Source: Rhineura floridana
Taxonomy: Eukaryota > Chordata > Lepidosauria > Squamata > Rhineuridae
Assembly (NCBI RefSeq): GCF_030035675.1
Contig: NC_084482.1
Span: 230,137,943 to 230,201,942, forward strand
Length of the DNA stretch: 64,000 nucleotides
Direction of reading: 5' to 3'
Shown piece by piece: positions 10,926 through 22,544 of this stretch. Position numbers and translations under genes: made by a program. Under the pieces are notes generated by a model, which was given only the letters and a program-made list of their open reading frames with translations, did not search any database and was not told where the DNA came from. Each line of letters begins with the position of its first letter. Position 1 is the stretch's first letter.

Positions 10926-11499
10926 GTCTTACACCGCAATGGTAGCTAGTTCGTTAGAGATAGACCATGTTCCCATCAAGCATGCGCATCCAACAATAAA
11001 GAACCTTTCTTCTTGTCTTAAGTCTCAGTGTGACTTTATCCAGGAAAAGGTCAGCTACTTCACATCAATATTCACACACAGAGCTCAACGCATCTGCTGT
11101 TTCTGCTGCTCGGCTAACACATATAACCAGTCCTCTCCAGTTGTGGCCGTTGTTTTTAAGATTCTTTCCAAAATACAAAGAAGGAAACCCAAAATAATCA
11201 GAATTACATCTTGCTAATTAATAATAGAAGGTAGAGCATTTAAGATATGTTTTCTGCTTATGTGCAGGTCAGCATATATGCAAGATCCACTGGAAACGAG
11301 GTGATTTTCTGTGTATTCCATCCTAATATTACTGCTGAGGAAAGGCTTGGATAAATGTTACTGAAGATATGTTTTAGTTCTGCCTTTACCTCATTTCAGG
11401 TGGTCATTTTCTTTTATTTTTGGCAGATCAAACTATGCATGTTACACCAGCATTAGCTCTTTTAACATTTTTGGGAGGAATAAAATGAGAAAAGTGACA
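10926..11499. other. Unassigned AT-rich stretch
   Basis: No gene or repeat recognised across about 570 bp. Confidence 0.35.
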
Positions 11500-11808
11500 T
11501 ATCTATATCAATGGCTGCTTGCAGGGTCCTAATAATAACCAAACCCCAGAAAATGGAGATTTCAGGATGAGGCCCCCTCATTTGGTGACAAACAGGGCAT
11601 GGCCTTTTCTGTGGTGGTGCCTACCATGACAATACACATACAGAAATAAGGCAGGGGCTGAGTTTTCTGTACCTCTCATGGCACTAGAACTCATGGACAT
11701 GGAAAGATGCTGGATGTTGGGAGATTCAAGAGAGAGAAAAGAAAATTCTTCACACAGCATATAGTTAAATTAATTTTTAGGGAAGAAAGCTGTTTAAAGA
11801 CAACAGAG
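11500..11808 (+). mobile_element. L2/CR1 composite repeat
   Basis: The first part contains GGCCTTTTCTGTGGTGGTGC, resembling the L2 stretch encoding RAFSVVAPT; it is joined to a CR1 C-terminal stretch whose frame reads HGKMLDVGRFKREKRKFFTQ. The same composite, inverted, stands at 47276-47620 with the same join and the same outer end (CCCTCTGTTGTCTT). Neither L2 nor CR1 carries this order normally. Confidence 0.55.
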
Positions 11809-11813
11809 GGCGG

Positions 11814-11895
11814 CAGTGGCGTCATTAGGGTTGGTGTCACCCGGTGCGGTAACTCATGGTGTCACCCCAATGGAACTCCTCCTGTACCAGACCAT
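11814..11895 (+). mobile_element. hAT-like transposon 5' end
   Basis: Begins CAGTGGCGTCATTAGGGTTG followed by GTGTCACCCGGTGCGG. The same end occurs at 29656, and its reverse complement (CCCTAGTGACGCCACTG) closes an element at 18871. I could not pair this end with a 3' end by target duplication. Confidence 0.55.
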
Positions 11896-12595
11896 ACAGA
11901 ATCCTTAGTAGTGTTTTTTGTACTAATGTTACTCGTAAATGGTAATTCCCGTATATCACTGAACGTAATGGCAATAGTAGTGACATAAACTAGCAAAATT
12001 AAAATTACACCTTTAAATTACAATATTATACGCACATCTCAAATTCTTGCTCTTATTACTAATGGGAGTTAATTATCTTGCATATGCCCATAGTAAATTT
12101 TCAGATACTTTCAGACCCTCAGCAATTTTCAAGTGGTCTATGTAGAAGAAAAGTTTGGGAACCCCTGGAATAAGACACCTGCTTATGTCCCAATGCTGCT
12201 CCCACCCCTCATTTAGGTGCCTGGGATGCATGCGTGTGGACACACCTCCTTACAGTTATGGAAAGTGATTCTTAATCATAAGTCTCCAGACACAAAGTTA
12301 CATAGGTATTTATCAGTTATTTAGTAGAAAATTCAGAGCTGCAGGGTCCCTTCATGATAGTTACAGCCATGTACACCCTTTTTTGCTCCTGGATTAAGAA
12401 TGAGATCTTTGTTAAAGCATTCTCTCACAAACATCTCTAGGAGCCAATCAGCATGAAAGTGGAGAGCGTTAGCAACTGAGAAGAGTCTTCTCAGTGGCTG
12501 ACTCACCTCCTTTCACTCTGATTGGCTCCAATCTGCTGAAAAGGCAAGGAAGCCTATTAGAAGTCTCTCCTCAGTGACTAACACACTCCCTTTTA
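11896..12595. other. Unassigned; possibly body of the preceding transposon
   Basis: AT-rich sequence without a recognisable frame. No terminal repeat closes it before the L2 at 12.6 kb. Confidence 0.3.
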
Positions 12596-14598
12596 CTACT
12601 AATAATAATATATTTAATTTATATGTCGCCTATCTGGCCAATGGCCACTCTAGGCGACGTACAAGTAGGCAATTAAAACATAATACAAAAATACAATAAT
12701 ATGATATACAACAATACAGCAGCGAGAACAGTAATAATAGCAGGTACGAGGCATTGCAATCATAGCAGTTAACCCTCCCCGGAAATCCCGAAGGCCTGTT
12801 GAAAGAGCCAGGTCTTTAAGGCTTTACGGAATACATATAGGGAAGAGGCGTGCCGTAGATCTTGTGGGAGGGAGTTCCAAAAGGTGGGGGCCGCCACTGA
12901 GAATGCCCTCTCTCTAGTACCCGCCAATCTAGCTGTTTTTGTCAGCGGGATTGAGAGAAGGACCTGTGTGGCTGATCGTGTTGAGCGGCATAATTGGTGG
13001 TGTTGAAGGCGCTCCTTTAGATAAACTGGACCGAAACCGTATAGGGATTTAAAGGTTAATACCAACACCTTGAATTGGGCCCGGAAAACAATTGGAAGCC
13101 AGTGTAGATCGAACAACACAGGCGTGATGTGATCCCGGCGGCGGCTATTCGTGAGTAATTGAGCCGCCGCGTTTTGTATCAGATGTAATTTCCGGACCGT
13201 TTTCAGGGGTAACCCCACGTAGAGCGCATTACAGTAATCTAATTGAGAGGTGACCAGGGCGTGTACCACCAGTGGGAGCTGATAAGCAGGAAGCTAGGGT
13301 TGCAGCCTTCGTATGAGGTGTAGTTGATACCAGGCTGCCCGGCTCACTGCCGAGATCTGAGCCTCCATGGACAGCCTGGAATCAAGTACAACCCCGAGGC
13401 TGCGGACCTGGTCCTTCAGGGGTAAACTCACCCCATTGAACTTCAGGTCAACATCTCCCAACCTTCTCTTGTCCCCCACGAGTAGCACCTTGGTCTTATC
13501 GGGATTCAGCTTCAGCCTATTCCTTCCCATCCATCCACTCACGGATTCCAGGCACTTGGACAAGGTCTCCACAGCCAACTCTGGTGAAGATTTAAACGAG
13601 AGGTAGAGCTGAGTGTCATCCGCATATTGGTGACACTGCAGCCCAAATCTCCTGATGATTGCCCCCAGCGGCTTCATATAGATATTAAATAGCATGGGAG
13701 AGAGGATAGAACCCTGTGGCACACCACAATTGAGAGGCCAAGGGTCTGAAACCTCCTCCCCAATGCTACCTGTTGAAACCTATCGGACAGGAAGGAACGG
13801 AACCACTGCAATACAGTACCTCCAATTCCCAATCCCTCCAGGCGATGTAAAAGGATACTGTGGTCGACAGTATCAAAAGCCGCTGAGAGATCGAGGAGGA
13901 CAAGAAAGGTGAATTCTCCCCTATCTATTGCCCTCCTCAAATCATCTACCAGAGCGACCAAGGCTGTTTCCGTTCTGTGACCAGTCCTGAAACCCGATTG
14001 GTATGGATCCAAATAATCCGTTTCATCCAAGTGTGTCGACAACTGGTTGGCCACCACTCGCTCAATTATCTTGCCCAAGAATGGGAGGTTCGAAACTGGG
14101 CGAAAGTTATTAAAAACTTGGGGATCCAAGGAGGGCTTCTTTAAGATGGGCTTTACAATTGCCTCCTTGAAGGCTGATGGCATCACACCCTCTTGCAAGG
14201 ATGCGTTTACCACCGCTTTAATCCCCATGCCCAGCTTCTCTTTGCAGCTCACAAGGAGCCATGATGGGCAAGGATCAGTTAGGCAAGTGGTAGGCCTCAC
14301 AGTCGAAAGCACCTTGTCCACATCCTCAGAAGGAAGAAGCCGAAACCGATCCCAACTTACCGCCCTGCAACTGGCCAACTCTGGTTCATCTACTGTATAC
14401 ACGATGCACGGGATCGAGCTCCGTAAGTGTTTGATTTTATCGGCGAAGTGCTTTGCCAATCTGTCACAGGATGCCTTTGACTGTTCCAAGGGTTCCTGGG
14501 CAACTGGACCGACCAGGCTTCGGACCACCTGGAATAACCTCCTGGGGCAGCACTCCACAGATGAAATAGAGGCAGTAAAGAAAGCCTTATTTCCTGCC
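12596..14598 (-). mobile_element. L2 LINE, antisense, RT to 3' end
   Basis: Minus-strand frames give the linker CCPRRLFQVVRSLVGPVAQE, RT start (PVSNLPFLGKIIERVVANQL), DLSAAFDTVDHSILLHRL, MPQGSILSPMLFNIY, the catalytic YADDTQLYLSF and the C-terminus to KTWLFQQAFGI. Frameshifts lie near 13.28 and 13.70 kb. The 3' end with AATAATAATA is at 12.6 kb and the 5' end is truncated near 14.6 kb, next to the (TTTA)n tail of another L2. Confidence 0.9.
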
Positions 14599-16311
14599 CT
14601 TATTTATTTATTTATTTATTTATTATTTATTTATTTTATTCAGCTTATATCCCGCCCGACTAGCAAACAGCTCTCTGGGTGGCAAACATAGAAACATATA
14701 CAATAATAAAATTACAAGATCAATATAACAAATATAAAAGTACATCTAAAATACCAATTACAACATTTACATAAATAACTTAGATTAAACTGTCTCAGAG
14801 AAGAGAAAGGTTTTAACTTGGCGCCGAAAAGATAATAGTGTCGGCGCCAGGCGTACCTCCTCGGGGAGACTATTCCACAATTCGGGGGCCACCACTGAGA
14901 AGGCCCTAGATCTTGTTACTACCCTCCAGGCCTCCCTATGGGTCGGGACCCGGAGGAGGGCCTTCGTAGTAGACCGTGGTGTACGAGCCGGTTCATAATG
15001 GGAGAGGCGTTCCTGCAGGTATCGTGGTCCCGCGCCGTATAAGGCTTTATAGGTTAATACCAACACTTTGAATCTGGCCCGGTAGCATATTGGAATCCAG
15101 TGCAGGCGAGCCAGAACAGGTGTTATATGCTCAGACCGCTTAGTTCTTGTTAGCAGTCATGCTACATGGGCCTCGAGTGATAGGGAAGAGTCTAAAACGA
15201 CTCCCAAACTACGAACCTGATCCTTTAGGGGGAATGTAACCCCGTCCAGGACAGGGTATGTATCCACCATCTGACCAGAGAAACCATCCACCAACAGCAT
15301 CTCAGTCTTATCCAGATTGAGTCTCAGTTTGTTAGTTCTCATCCAGTCCATTGTCGCGTCCAGACAACAGTTCAGCACATCGACCGCCTCACCTGAAGAA
15401 GATGAAAAGGAGAAGTAGAGCTGCGTGTCATCAGCGTACTGATGACAACGCACTCCAAAACTCCGGATGACTGCACCCAACGGCTTCATATAGATATTAA
15501 AGAGCATGGGAGACAAGATCAAACCCTGCGGGACCCCATATTGGAGAACCCACGGGGTCGAGCAATGTTCCCCAAGTATTATCTTCTGGAGACGGCCCGC
15601 CAAGTAGGAGCGGAACCACTGCCAAGCAGTGCCTCCAACACCCAACTCCGCAAGTCTCTCCAGAAGGATACCATGGTCGATGGTATCAAAAGCTGCTGAG
15701 AGATCAAGGAGAATCAACAGAGTTACACTCCCTCTGTCTCTCTCCCGATATAGGTCATCACACAGGGCGACCAAGGCCGCCTCAGTGCCAAAACCAGGTC
15801 TGAAACCCGACTGAAATGGATCTAGATAATCGGTTTCATCCAATAGCGCCTGGAGCTGGTCAGCAACCACTCGTTCCAAGACCTTGCCCAAGAATGGAAC
15901 ATTTGCCACTGGTCTATAGTTGTTAAAGTCCTCTGGGTCCAAGGAAGGTTTTTTCAGGAGTGCCATTTGGTACTCAGGAGTGCTTATTGCCATTTGGTAG
16001 GCAGCTACTGCTGCTCTAACCTGTGTCCGGACATCTAAGGAGCGGGATTTCCGCCACCGGCGTTATAGTCGTCTCACCTCCTGTCTCAGAGAACGCAACC
16101 TTGGTGTATACCACGGTGCTAACTGAGTTCTATTCAGGGAGAGAGGACGTTTCGGAGCCACCCAGTCTAATGCCCTGGTGATCCCATCATTCCACTCCCT
16201 CACCATGGTTTCGACTGGGCGACCTTCAGCAGGTTCCAATTCCCCAAGCGCAGTTAGGAATCCATCTGGATCCATCAGGCGCCTGGGGCGGACCATTCTA
16301 ATAGGTCCTTC
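14599..16311 (-). mobile_element. L2 LINE (second subfamily), antisense
   Basis: The (TTTA)n tail at 14599-14640 is followed on the minus strand by the C-terminus (LVLTYKALYGAGPRYLQERL), a near-intact RT frame at 15157-15993 with DLSAAFDTIDHGILLERL, YADDTQLYFSF and MDWMRTNKLRLNLDKTEML, and an endonuclease-RT linker piece (GPIRMVRPRRLMDPDGFLTA) at 16.1-16.3 kb. A short deletion lies near 15.97 kb. A copia LTR abuts its 5' side at 16312. The sequence differs from the copy at 12.6-14.6 kb and matches the one at 56.1-57.96 kb more closely. Confidence 0.88.
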
Positions 16312-16897
16312 TGTTGGGCTGTGACCCATAGGCATTACTGTCTCTAATTGTTTTCTATAAAGCCTGCAAGTTTGGAGAAGTAATTGTTATCTCCTGGCCT
16401 GAGAGTGAGCAGACCTCCAAGACCAGCGGTTGTCATGGTAACGTGAGATAGCAACTGGGAAAGTTCTAACAGAGTCTGTAAGTTGTGTCTTCTGAATATT
16501 GCCTCTGAACTGTGAGGCTGGTCTTCTGTGTATTGCCTCTGAACTGAGAGGTTGTCTTCTTTTTCTTTTTACCTTTGGAGAGAGATGTACCAGAAGGGGG
16601 GTAACTGAAGAAACTCTACATGTATTTACTCTTAAGCCTTTGGCCATAATGTCTTAATAAAGACTCTTAACATGATCTAATACTCTGAAGAAGTTTCTTG
16701 CTCAACTTAACTCCAACGTAATGTATGCTGTTTCACGCAACAACGCACACACGTCAACAGGGGTTATGGGCCCAGATCCACAGCGCATTACACGGGAGTA
16801 AGTTGCTGGTCTGAAAGGCAGACGGAGTTCCAGAGGGCAGCTTGATTGATTGTACCAGACGGAGGTGAGAAACATGGCTGTAAACCTGTCTGGGGGA
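16312..16897 (+). mobile_element. Ty1/copia fossil: 5' LTR, primer site, gag start
   Basis: LTR about 448 bp, starting TGTTGGGCTG and ending GTCAACA at 16759. Immediately after it, GGGGTTATGGGCCCAG matches the anticodon-stem region of initiator Met tRNA, the half-tRNA primer known for copia. A gag start reading MAVNLSGG near 16.87 kb resembles MAVNLSSG of the copia at 49.7 kb. The element is broken; a Gypsy-like LTR starts at about 16.90 kb. Confidence 0.8.
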
Positions 16898-16900
16898 GTG

Positions 16901-18062
16901 TGATGTTCCTATATTAATGTATATATGGTAAGTGTTGTTGTTTTAGAAGATACATGGTAAGTGGAGTGAAAGAGGAGGGGGAGTGAATGGGCAGTAGAAT
17001 GCGAGATGATTGGCTGAGTGTTTAAAATGGCTGAATGTATAAAAGGAAGAGTGAGAGTGGAATAGGGGAGAGAAGAGAAAGAGTGGATTGCTTGGTGGGG
17101 TTTGAGAGAGTTGTTTGCCAGGAGAGAGTGTTTACCAGGAGGGGGGTGGAGTTCAGATTAGTATTGAGTAAAACCATATGCTTATGTGCCTTAAGAAGAA
17201 ATCTTGTTAATCTTGTTAGCTTTGTTATCTGTAATAAATACTTAATTTGGTTTACCAAAGGCCTGATCCTTGGCTGGGGATTCACAGACCAGAAGGGAGG
17301 GTAAGGTAATGACCAAGGCTGAAGGGGAACTGTAACAAATGGTGGCAGCGGTGAAGAGAATAACAATACCAGTATTCAGAGTCTCTGGAAATACTAGTAT
17401 TGGGACGTTACTGGTGGTTGCCTAGCAGGGGGATCTGTTGAGATCTGTGCTAGAGCAGATAGGTAAACCATAAGAGAGAGCGGTCCGGACTGGTGGAGTC
17501 CCTGGTGGTGCCTAGTGACAGGCAGTAGCCACGTGCAGGTAGGAACCTGACAGGGAGAGCCAGGGAAGGATGCATCACATGTGGTGGCAGTAGCGGTGGG
17601 ATACGAACAACAGAGAATCCAGATATGAATACTAGAGAATCCAGAACAGTGGTGTGGCAAACAGAAATAACAAAACAAGATTTCTTGTGAGAGTGACTGG
17701 CAAAGAGTGTGTGGCAAAGAGTGAGTGAACTCAAACACCATGGCTGAATACATAAAAATGAAAAGAGAGGAGCTGGTGGAGAAGTGCATAACATTCAATT
17801 TACCTCACGAGGGTAAAGGGGTAGATGAATTGAGGGTAGCACTTATAGGATTTGCAACTGCCCAGCAAAAACAACCTGTCAGGGAAGAGACCCCAGAAGG
17901 ATATTTAAGCAATCCTGCTTATATAGAGTACTTGAGAGAGAAGTTAAGATGGGAGGCTGAGGAAAAAGACAAGCAGAGGGAGTTGGAAGCTGAGAGATTG
18001 AAGATGGAAGCTGAGACATTGAGGATGGAAGGTGCAGAGAAGGAAAAACAGAGGGCTTTATT
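16901..18062 (+). mobile_element. Gypsy-like LTR fossil: LTR, leader, gag start
   Basis: LTR at about 16901-17337 (TGATGTTCC...TGTAACA) with an AATAAA-type signal near 17.23 kb. The leader begins AATGGTGGCAGCGGTG. A gag-like frame starts at ATG 17740, reading MAEYIKMKREELVEKCITF, followed by a charged, coiled-coil-like Glu/Lys/Arg run (about residues 70-110). The N-terminus resembles Gypsy-type gag by general character; the family call is tentative. It is related to the piece at 5.6-6.6 kb. No pol part or 3' LTR is seen. Broken. Confidence 0.62.
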
Positions 18063-18870
18063 TCTTGTTGTGAGCTGCCTTGGTTTCCAACCCTACTTCA
18101 CAGGGTTGTTGGAAAGAATACACAAACACACTGCAGATGTATAAATACATACAGCCCATATAATAATTTATTGTCAAACCAGGTGGTCATTGCAGAAAAA
18201 TCAGTATTAGTTTAAAAAAAATCAGTATTCGTTACCTACGGAATAAAAACTGTAATACCTAAGTAAGCCCTGCCTACTTGCTTTAAGATAGGACTGGAGG
18301 AAGGGTGAACTAAAAGACAACACAAACAGAATTCTTTTTTACATTCACTCCAAAGTCCCATTGATTTTCAGCACATTCATAACCTTGTCTACTCAAAAGT
18401 AAATCCTATTGAATTCAGTGGGATTTACTCTGGAGATATGGGATTAGCAATGTTTTTACCTCCACAAAAGCAGGTATTGGGAAGGTTTTCAAAACACTGC
18501 CCAGGATCTGACTCCTACACACAAGAGGGGGAAAAACTGAAATGTATATACTTACCCAATTTATGAGTTTTTCAGATAAACGGGGGGGGGCACCATTTTC
18601 TGGCCTTGCAATGAGGTTTGCTAAACACTGCCACAGGTCAAACAAACTCTTCTTTGATTGGCTGCAATCCTGAACAGGCGGGGTTAAAGCTACGAAGTGC
18701 TATACAGTAGTTTAAAAAAGATTTAATGGGGGCAGCTGACATTTTTATGTTTATCTTGAGAATCGGACCACCTAGAAACTTATTTTTTTTAATTAAAGCT
18801 GAGAATCACCTCCCTCTGAAGGTGTCACCTCTTGCGGTCCCCCCCCCGCACCCTCCCTAGTGACGCCACT
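18063..18870. mobile_element. Repeat mosaic ending in a hAT-like 3' end
   Basis: Contains a short palindrome-like motif around 18.40-18.44 kb (AAGTAAATCCTATTGAATTC / GTGGGATTTACTCTGG) of a kind also seen at 20.13-20.2 kb, and closes with CCCTAGTGACGCCACTG at 18855-18871, the inverse of the end at 11814. The rest is unassigned. Confidence 0.4.
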
Positions 18871-18878
18871 GTTTAAGG

Positions 18879-19235
18879 GAAGGTTCTATGCCAACATTGT
18901 TGAAGAAGGCTGTGATAAGACCTTTTCAAAAAAAGCCTTCGTTAGACCCTGCGGATCTTAACAACTTCCGCCCAGTCTCTACTCTCCCCTTTCTGGGCAA
19001 GGTGATTGAGAGGGTAGTGGCTGCTCAGCTCCAAGTTTTCCTGGACGAATCGGACTATCTAGACCAGCCTTTCCCAACCAGTGTGCCTGCAGATGTTGTT
19101 GGACCACAACTCCCACGCTGACAAAACTGAGGTACTGTTCGTGGGAGACAAGGGAAGGTTAGGGGATTTGGACCTGGTCCTCAATGGGGTACAATTGCCC
19201 CTAAAAGACCAGGTCTGTAGCCTCGGGGTCTGTGA
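18879..19235 (+). mobile_element. L2 LINE fragment with a small insertion/deletion
   Basis: Frame reads KKPSLDPADLNNFRPVSTLP and FLGKVIERVVAAQLQVFLDE, then at about 19.06 kb changes to a MITE-like stretch (GATGTTGTTGGACCACAACT), then resumes in the C-terminal part (GDKGRLGDLDLVLNGVQLPL near 19.14 kb). The RT core between these is lost. Confidence 0.72.
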
Positions 19236-19354
19236 TTAAAGGCACACAGATGCTGGCACACTCGCATTTCAACATCTGCTGTTACTATGCTGCTGTTGTG
19301 TTGCTTTAAACAAAATTAAGCACACACAAATACACACAGTGCAACAGGCACAAT
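19236..19354 (+). mobile_element. Copia LTR 3' end fragment
   Basis: GCTGGCACACTCGCATTTCA and the ending ACACAGTGCAACA match the end of the LTR at 42266-42858 and of the LTR at 61336-61772 (inverted). Fossil fragment only. Confidence 0.6.
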
Positions 19355-19383
19355 GAAGGCACTGAAAGAAGAGCCTCACTCTT

Positions 19384-19707
19384 CAACTATCACAGCTGAA
19401 CCAGAGGACAAATGAGGACACATGAAGAACCGGCCCATTCAGCGCGCTGTTGTCTCCTTAGCTCGATTCCAACTATGAGGCGCCTCCATCTCCAAGCTGA
19501 AGGCCCTGAAATTCATCACCAGAACCACAAATGTTCCGAGGGATGCTTCGATCTGGCCCCAACACAGCCAGCTCATCTCAGGGGAGAGGCAGACAGCCTC
19601 CGATCTGGAGGGTCTGCTGGGAGGGGGCACTTCAGGGGCGTCCTCGCCCTCACCCACCCTCCCCTCTGCCCCAGTTGCATACCTTTGTTTCCAGGCTCCC
19701 CTTGCAT
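19384..19707 (-). pseudogene. KRAB-type first exon and intron start, copy 3
   Basis: Minus strand: ATG at 19705-19707, frame MQGEPGNK, then donor AAAG|GTATGC (GT at 19681-19682). It matches the first exons at 9791-9833 and 33183-33225 downstream of their ASG(V/A)AR segment, which is missing here, so the exon is 25 nt instead of 43. The adjacent intron start (19384-19680) parallels 9.53-9.79 kb, for example CAGCTGAACCAGAGGACAAA. A truncated paralogue. Confidence 0.5.
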
Positions 19708-19860
19708 TTCTTGCAGAGAGGTGGGGCGGGAAGGGGAAGTCCCTCCTTTGGGCTCTTCCTTTTGGGTCTGTCCTCACTGGTTAACCCTTAAAGAGCAAAG
19801 TGGCTGAAGCTTCACATGGACAGGGAGGGGAGAGGGAAGCCCTTTTCTGGCCGGTGACCC
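19708..19860 (-). promoter_or_regulatory. GC-rich upstream region of first exon, copy 3
   Basis: Continues the homology to the promoter island of copy 1 (GGGAAGTCCCTCCTTTGGGC versus GGGACGTCCCTCCTTTGCGC) and fades near 19.86 kb. Confidence 0.4.
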
Positions 19861-19964
19861 TTCTCCACATTAAAAATAAAAACACCATGCACATTTTTAA
19901 AAAAGGTTTTGAGGGCACAGCTTAGGTGAGCCTGAACCCAGTTTCCTTTACCTGTTAGATTTCT

Positions 19965-20075
19965 CTTTTAATTTCTCCTTGTTTAAATGCATATTTTAAA
20001 TTGTTCTTTGTGAACCACTTAGAGGCTTTCTGTCGAGTAAGCAGTATATAGATTTTGTTAAATAAATAAATACAG
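19965..20075 (+). repeat. L2-type 3' tail fragment
   Basis: TTTAAATGCATATTTTAAAT, AACCACTTAGAGGCTTTC and the (AAAT)n-like tail resemble the 3' tails at 23.7, 32.3 and 58.3 kb. Confidence 0.45.
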
Positions 20076-20278
20076 GATGCATTTCAACAGACTTAAAACA
20101 GTCCTTGTTGAACAAGGGCTCCATTTTGCAAGTTGGATTTCTGCATGATTACTCAGAAGAAAGAATCTTGTGGAACTTACTCCTAAGTTAATTATACATA
20201 GGATTGCAATTGTAGAATCAAAATGTATTGTTGGGAATTGCTGGCAGTCAGGCAACCCTTAAAAATCATTGGAATATA

Positions 20279-20543
20279 CAGTAGGGCCCCACTCAAATAG
20301 CATGTTAGGTTCCAGACCCCCACCGGAAAGCGAAAACCACCGAAAAGTGGATCAGCTGTAGCACGAGGGTTTGGAACCTAACCCACTGACTGCACCAGAA
20401 GAGGAGAAGATCAGCTGTAGTGAGCTGATCAACACGTTCAGTTGCAGTGCAGGGAGCTCCAGCCCCCCTCCAGCTGATCACCCCACTGGCGCCGTATTAA
20501 CGGAATGCCAAAAAGTGGTGCACCGAGAAGCGGGGCCCTACTG
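20279..20543. mobile_element. Non-autonomous DNA transposon (Tc1/mariner-Tigger-like?)
   Basis: Inverted ends CAGTAGGGCCCCACTC and GAAGCGGGGCCCTACTG bound 265 bp with no coding frame. The terminal CAGTAGG resembles Tigger/pogo elements. TA is present on the left but not cleanly on the right, so the superfamily call is weak. Confidence 0.5.
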
Positions 20544-21130
20544 TTGTGGATTTCTCCTATCCACCCCCTTTGAAACAGAAATCCTTTATTCTGTATTTTC
20601 TTCTTTAAATAAACTTTTTGGGCTCGTGGGTGTGTGAAATTCTGGCAATCGATGTAAACAGCTTTGGCTCAAGGAGGCTTTTGAAGGAGTAAACAAATCC
20701 CTGTCCTGCAGCCCCTGCCAAGAGTTTGGTTTCCATTGTGAAATCCGATTAAAAATAAAGCAAAGTCCCTTTTTGCTTTTCTGAACCCCAACGACAGACA
20801 GCTAGAGTGATCTGACCCATAACAGTGCCTCGAGTCCACCCTCCTGCCCCACAGGACCATTTCAGCCTTCACAACCAAAGGTCTGCTGCTGTAGAGAAAC
20901 TCCGAGGAGGGAAATATTGTGAGATGTTGGATGAAGAGGAGAAAGGAGGGAAAAGCGGCCAGGAGAAACTGTGCCCTGACGGGTCCGTCTGTTCGGATGA
21001 TATTACACAGGTGAGGGTGAGAGGGGAGAAGCTTCAGCTCCTCAAAGGGCCCCACGACACAGCTAAGCATGTGGGCTCTTGCTGAGAGGAAGGGCAGGAT
21101 ATAAATTAAATAATAAATAAGTAAATCTAC
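20544..21130. other. Unassigned, with one possible exon
   Basis: A plus-strand open frame at about 20.87-21.01 kb ends SDDITQ at a good donor CAG|GTGAGG, which could be a host exon, but I recognise no domain in it. Positions 21.07-21.12 kb carry an L2-type tail (GGGCAGGATATAAATTAAAT). Confidence 0.25.
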
Positions 21131-21209
21131 CTGCTGAGATCTCCTCCTCTTCTTTGGGTTCCTGCATCACTGGATCTTCTCCTTCTTCCCAACAGGAAAT
21201 GAGGTCTGG
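21131..21209 (-). pseudogene. KRAB-B-type exon of a zinc-finger gene
   Basis: Minus-strand frame PDLISCWEEGEDPVMQEPKE then EEEISA, ending at a good donor GCAG|GTAGAT (GT at 21129-21130) in phase 1. This matches the KRAB-B box pattern (K)PDLISxxExGExPW and the acidic tail found in reptile KRAB zinc-finger genes. The start of the box is replaced by a T-rich stretch, and no convincing acceptor was fixed, so it is probably a truncated relic. Its A box and fingers are not seen nearby. It could belong to the gene whose first exon would lie at higher coordinates. Confidence 0.6.
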
Positions 21210-21500
21210 TTCATTAAAAAAAAAAGGAAATAGGCAAGATTAGTTATTTTTGACCACAATGTATTTGGCAATTCCAAATGAAATCTGAACGCTCAAAACA
21301 TTTTGAACGAGAGCAAAGGGGTGAAGCCTTGCCAACAGCACGCAACTCGGGCCATGTGTCTTGCGCACTGTGGAGCCAGTTCTTTGGAGTTCTCTTCCCT
21401 TTGAAGTGAAACAAGCCCAGATGTTGGCACACTTTCCAAGTTTATTGAAAGCTTTTTGTCCCTCCCAAGAATTCTTAATTACTGTTTTTATGATTCTTTG
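21210..21500. other. Unassigned
   Basis: No gene or repeat recognised. Confidence 0.3.
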
Positions 21501-21507
21501 TCGTCGT

Positions 21508-21612
21508 TGTTATGTGCCTTCAAGTCGATTATGACTTATGGCGACCCTATAAATCAGCGACCTCCAAGAGCATCTGTCTTGAACCACCCTGTTCAGATCT
21601 TGTAGGTTTTAT
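21508..21612 (-). mobile_element. BovB 3' end
   Basis: GTTATGTGCCTTCAAGTCGA and TTATGGCGACCCTATAAATC are the reverse complement of the BovB 3' end; only about 100 bp is kept. Confidence 0.8.
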
Positions 21613-21699
21613 GATCCTTATTAGGTCTTATATTCTGTTTTATATATATATATATCATTTTACCAGTGACGAATCTACAATGGGGGGGGAGGTTTGAGG

Positions 21700-21806
21700 A
21701 GATCCCAAGAAGAGGCAACATTCATTTGTGGGAGAGGGTAAGCACTGAGCTGGGGGTTCGACTGGATGGTCTTACAGGTCCCTCCCAACTCTATCATTCT
21801 ACAAAA
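21700..21806 (+). mobile_element. CR1 3' end
   Basis: GGGGGTTCGACTGGATGGTC and CCCTCCCAACTCTATCATTC are the typical closing stretch of a CR1 LINE. Confidence 0.72.
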
Positions 21807-22544
21807 AGCGTGTTTCCTCCCAGGAACTACCGCAATGCAGAAATGGGCTCACAGAAACCGTGGACAGAATGGACAAGAAAACAGCCCCAGTTTGGATGTG
21901 GGGAAAATATTGCTTACTTATTCGCTTGCTTACCCTTTTTTTATCTGCTTTCTTCTCCAAGGCGTTTGGGGGGAGGGGACACCTGCTCCTGCTCCCCTTT
22001 TGTCCTCACACAGCAGCCCAGCGAGGTAGGCCGGCTTTCTCAGCCCCGGCACCCGGGGGGTCTCCTCTGCACCAGGGTGTCTCTTCCCACCCCCACTCCT
22101 GGGGCAGAGGGCGCTCCAAAGAGGATCGTGCAATGGAAGCGCTGCAGCTGTTCGGCCCCCAATGTTGCCCCTAGGTTGCATGCATGCGACTGCCCCCCAT
22201 GAATTCCGGTGGAGATGTGTGGGGAGGCTCTCCCCCTCTTTCCACCCCCCAAAGGCAAACTCCTGACCCTTCCTCACCCCCACTGCTGCACGTCTTCCTT
22301 TCTCTTGCGATTGGCCATGATCCAGCCTTCCTCCTCCTCTTCCTCCTCTTAGGAAATTAATCAAGCCTGTTTGTTTCCTTGCTTCGCTATTGTCTACCTC
22401 CCTCCCATTTGCATGACCACATCCTGCCTCTCTAGAAAAAGAGCGCAGATCCTTTCCCCTCTAGAGGACTGAATGCCAGGCGCGCTCTGGGCAAACTTCT
22501 CGCAGGCTCTGCCCCTTGTGCAAATCCAGGGCGTGAAGGCAAAT
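21807..22544. other. Unassigned GC-rich stretch
   Basis: C-rich sequence with long open frames on both strands but no domain; a CpG-type island of a host gene is possible, though I see no exon that I can assign. Confidence 0.3.

Noticed and set aside
11814-18871. One large hAT-like element running from CAGTGGCGTCA to TGACGCCACTG
   Set aside because: The ends match as inverted repeats, but the flanking 8-bp sequences differ, so they more likely come from separate copies.
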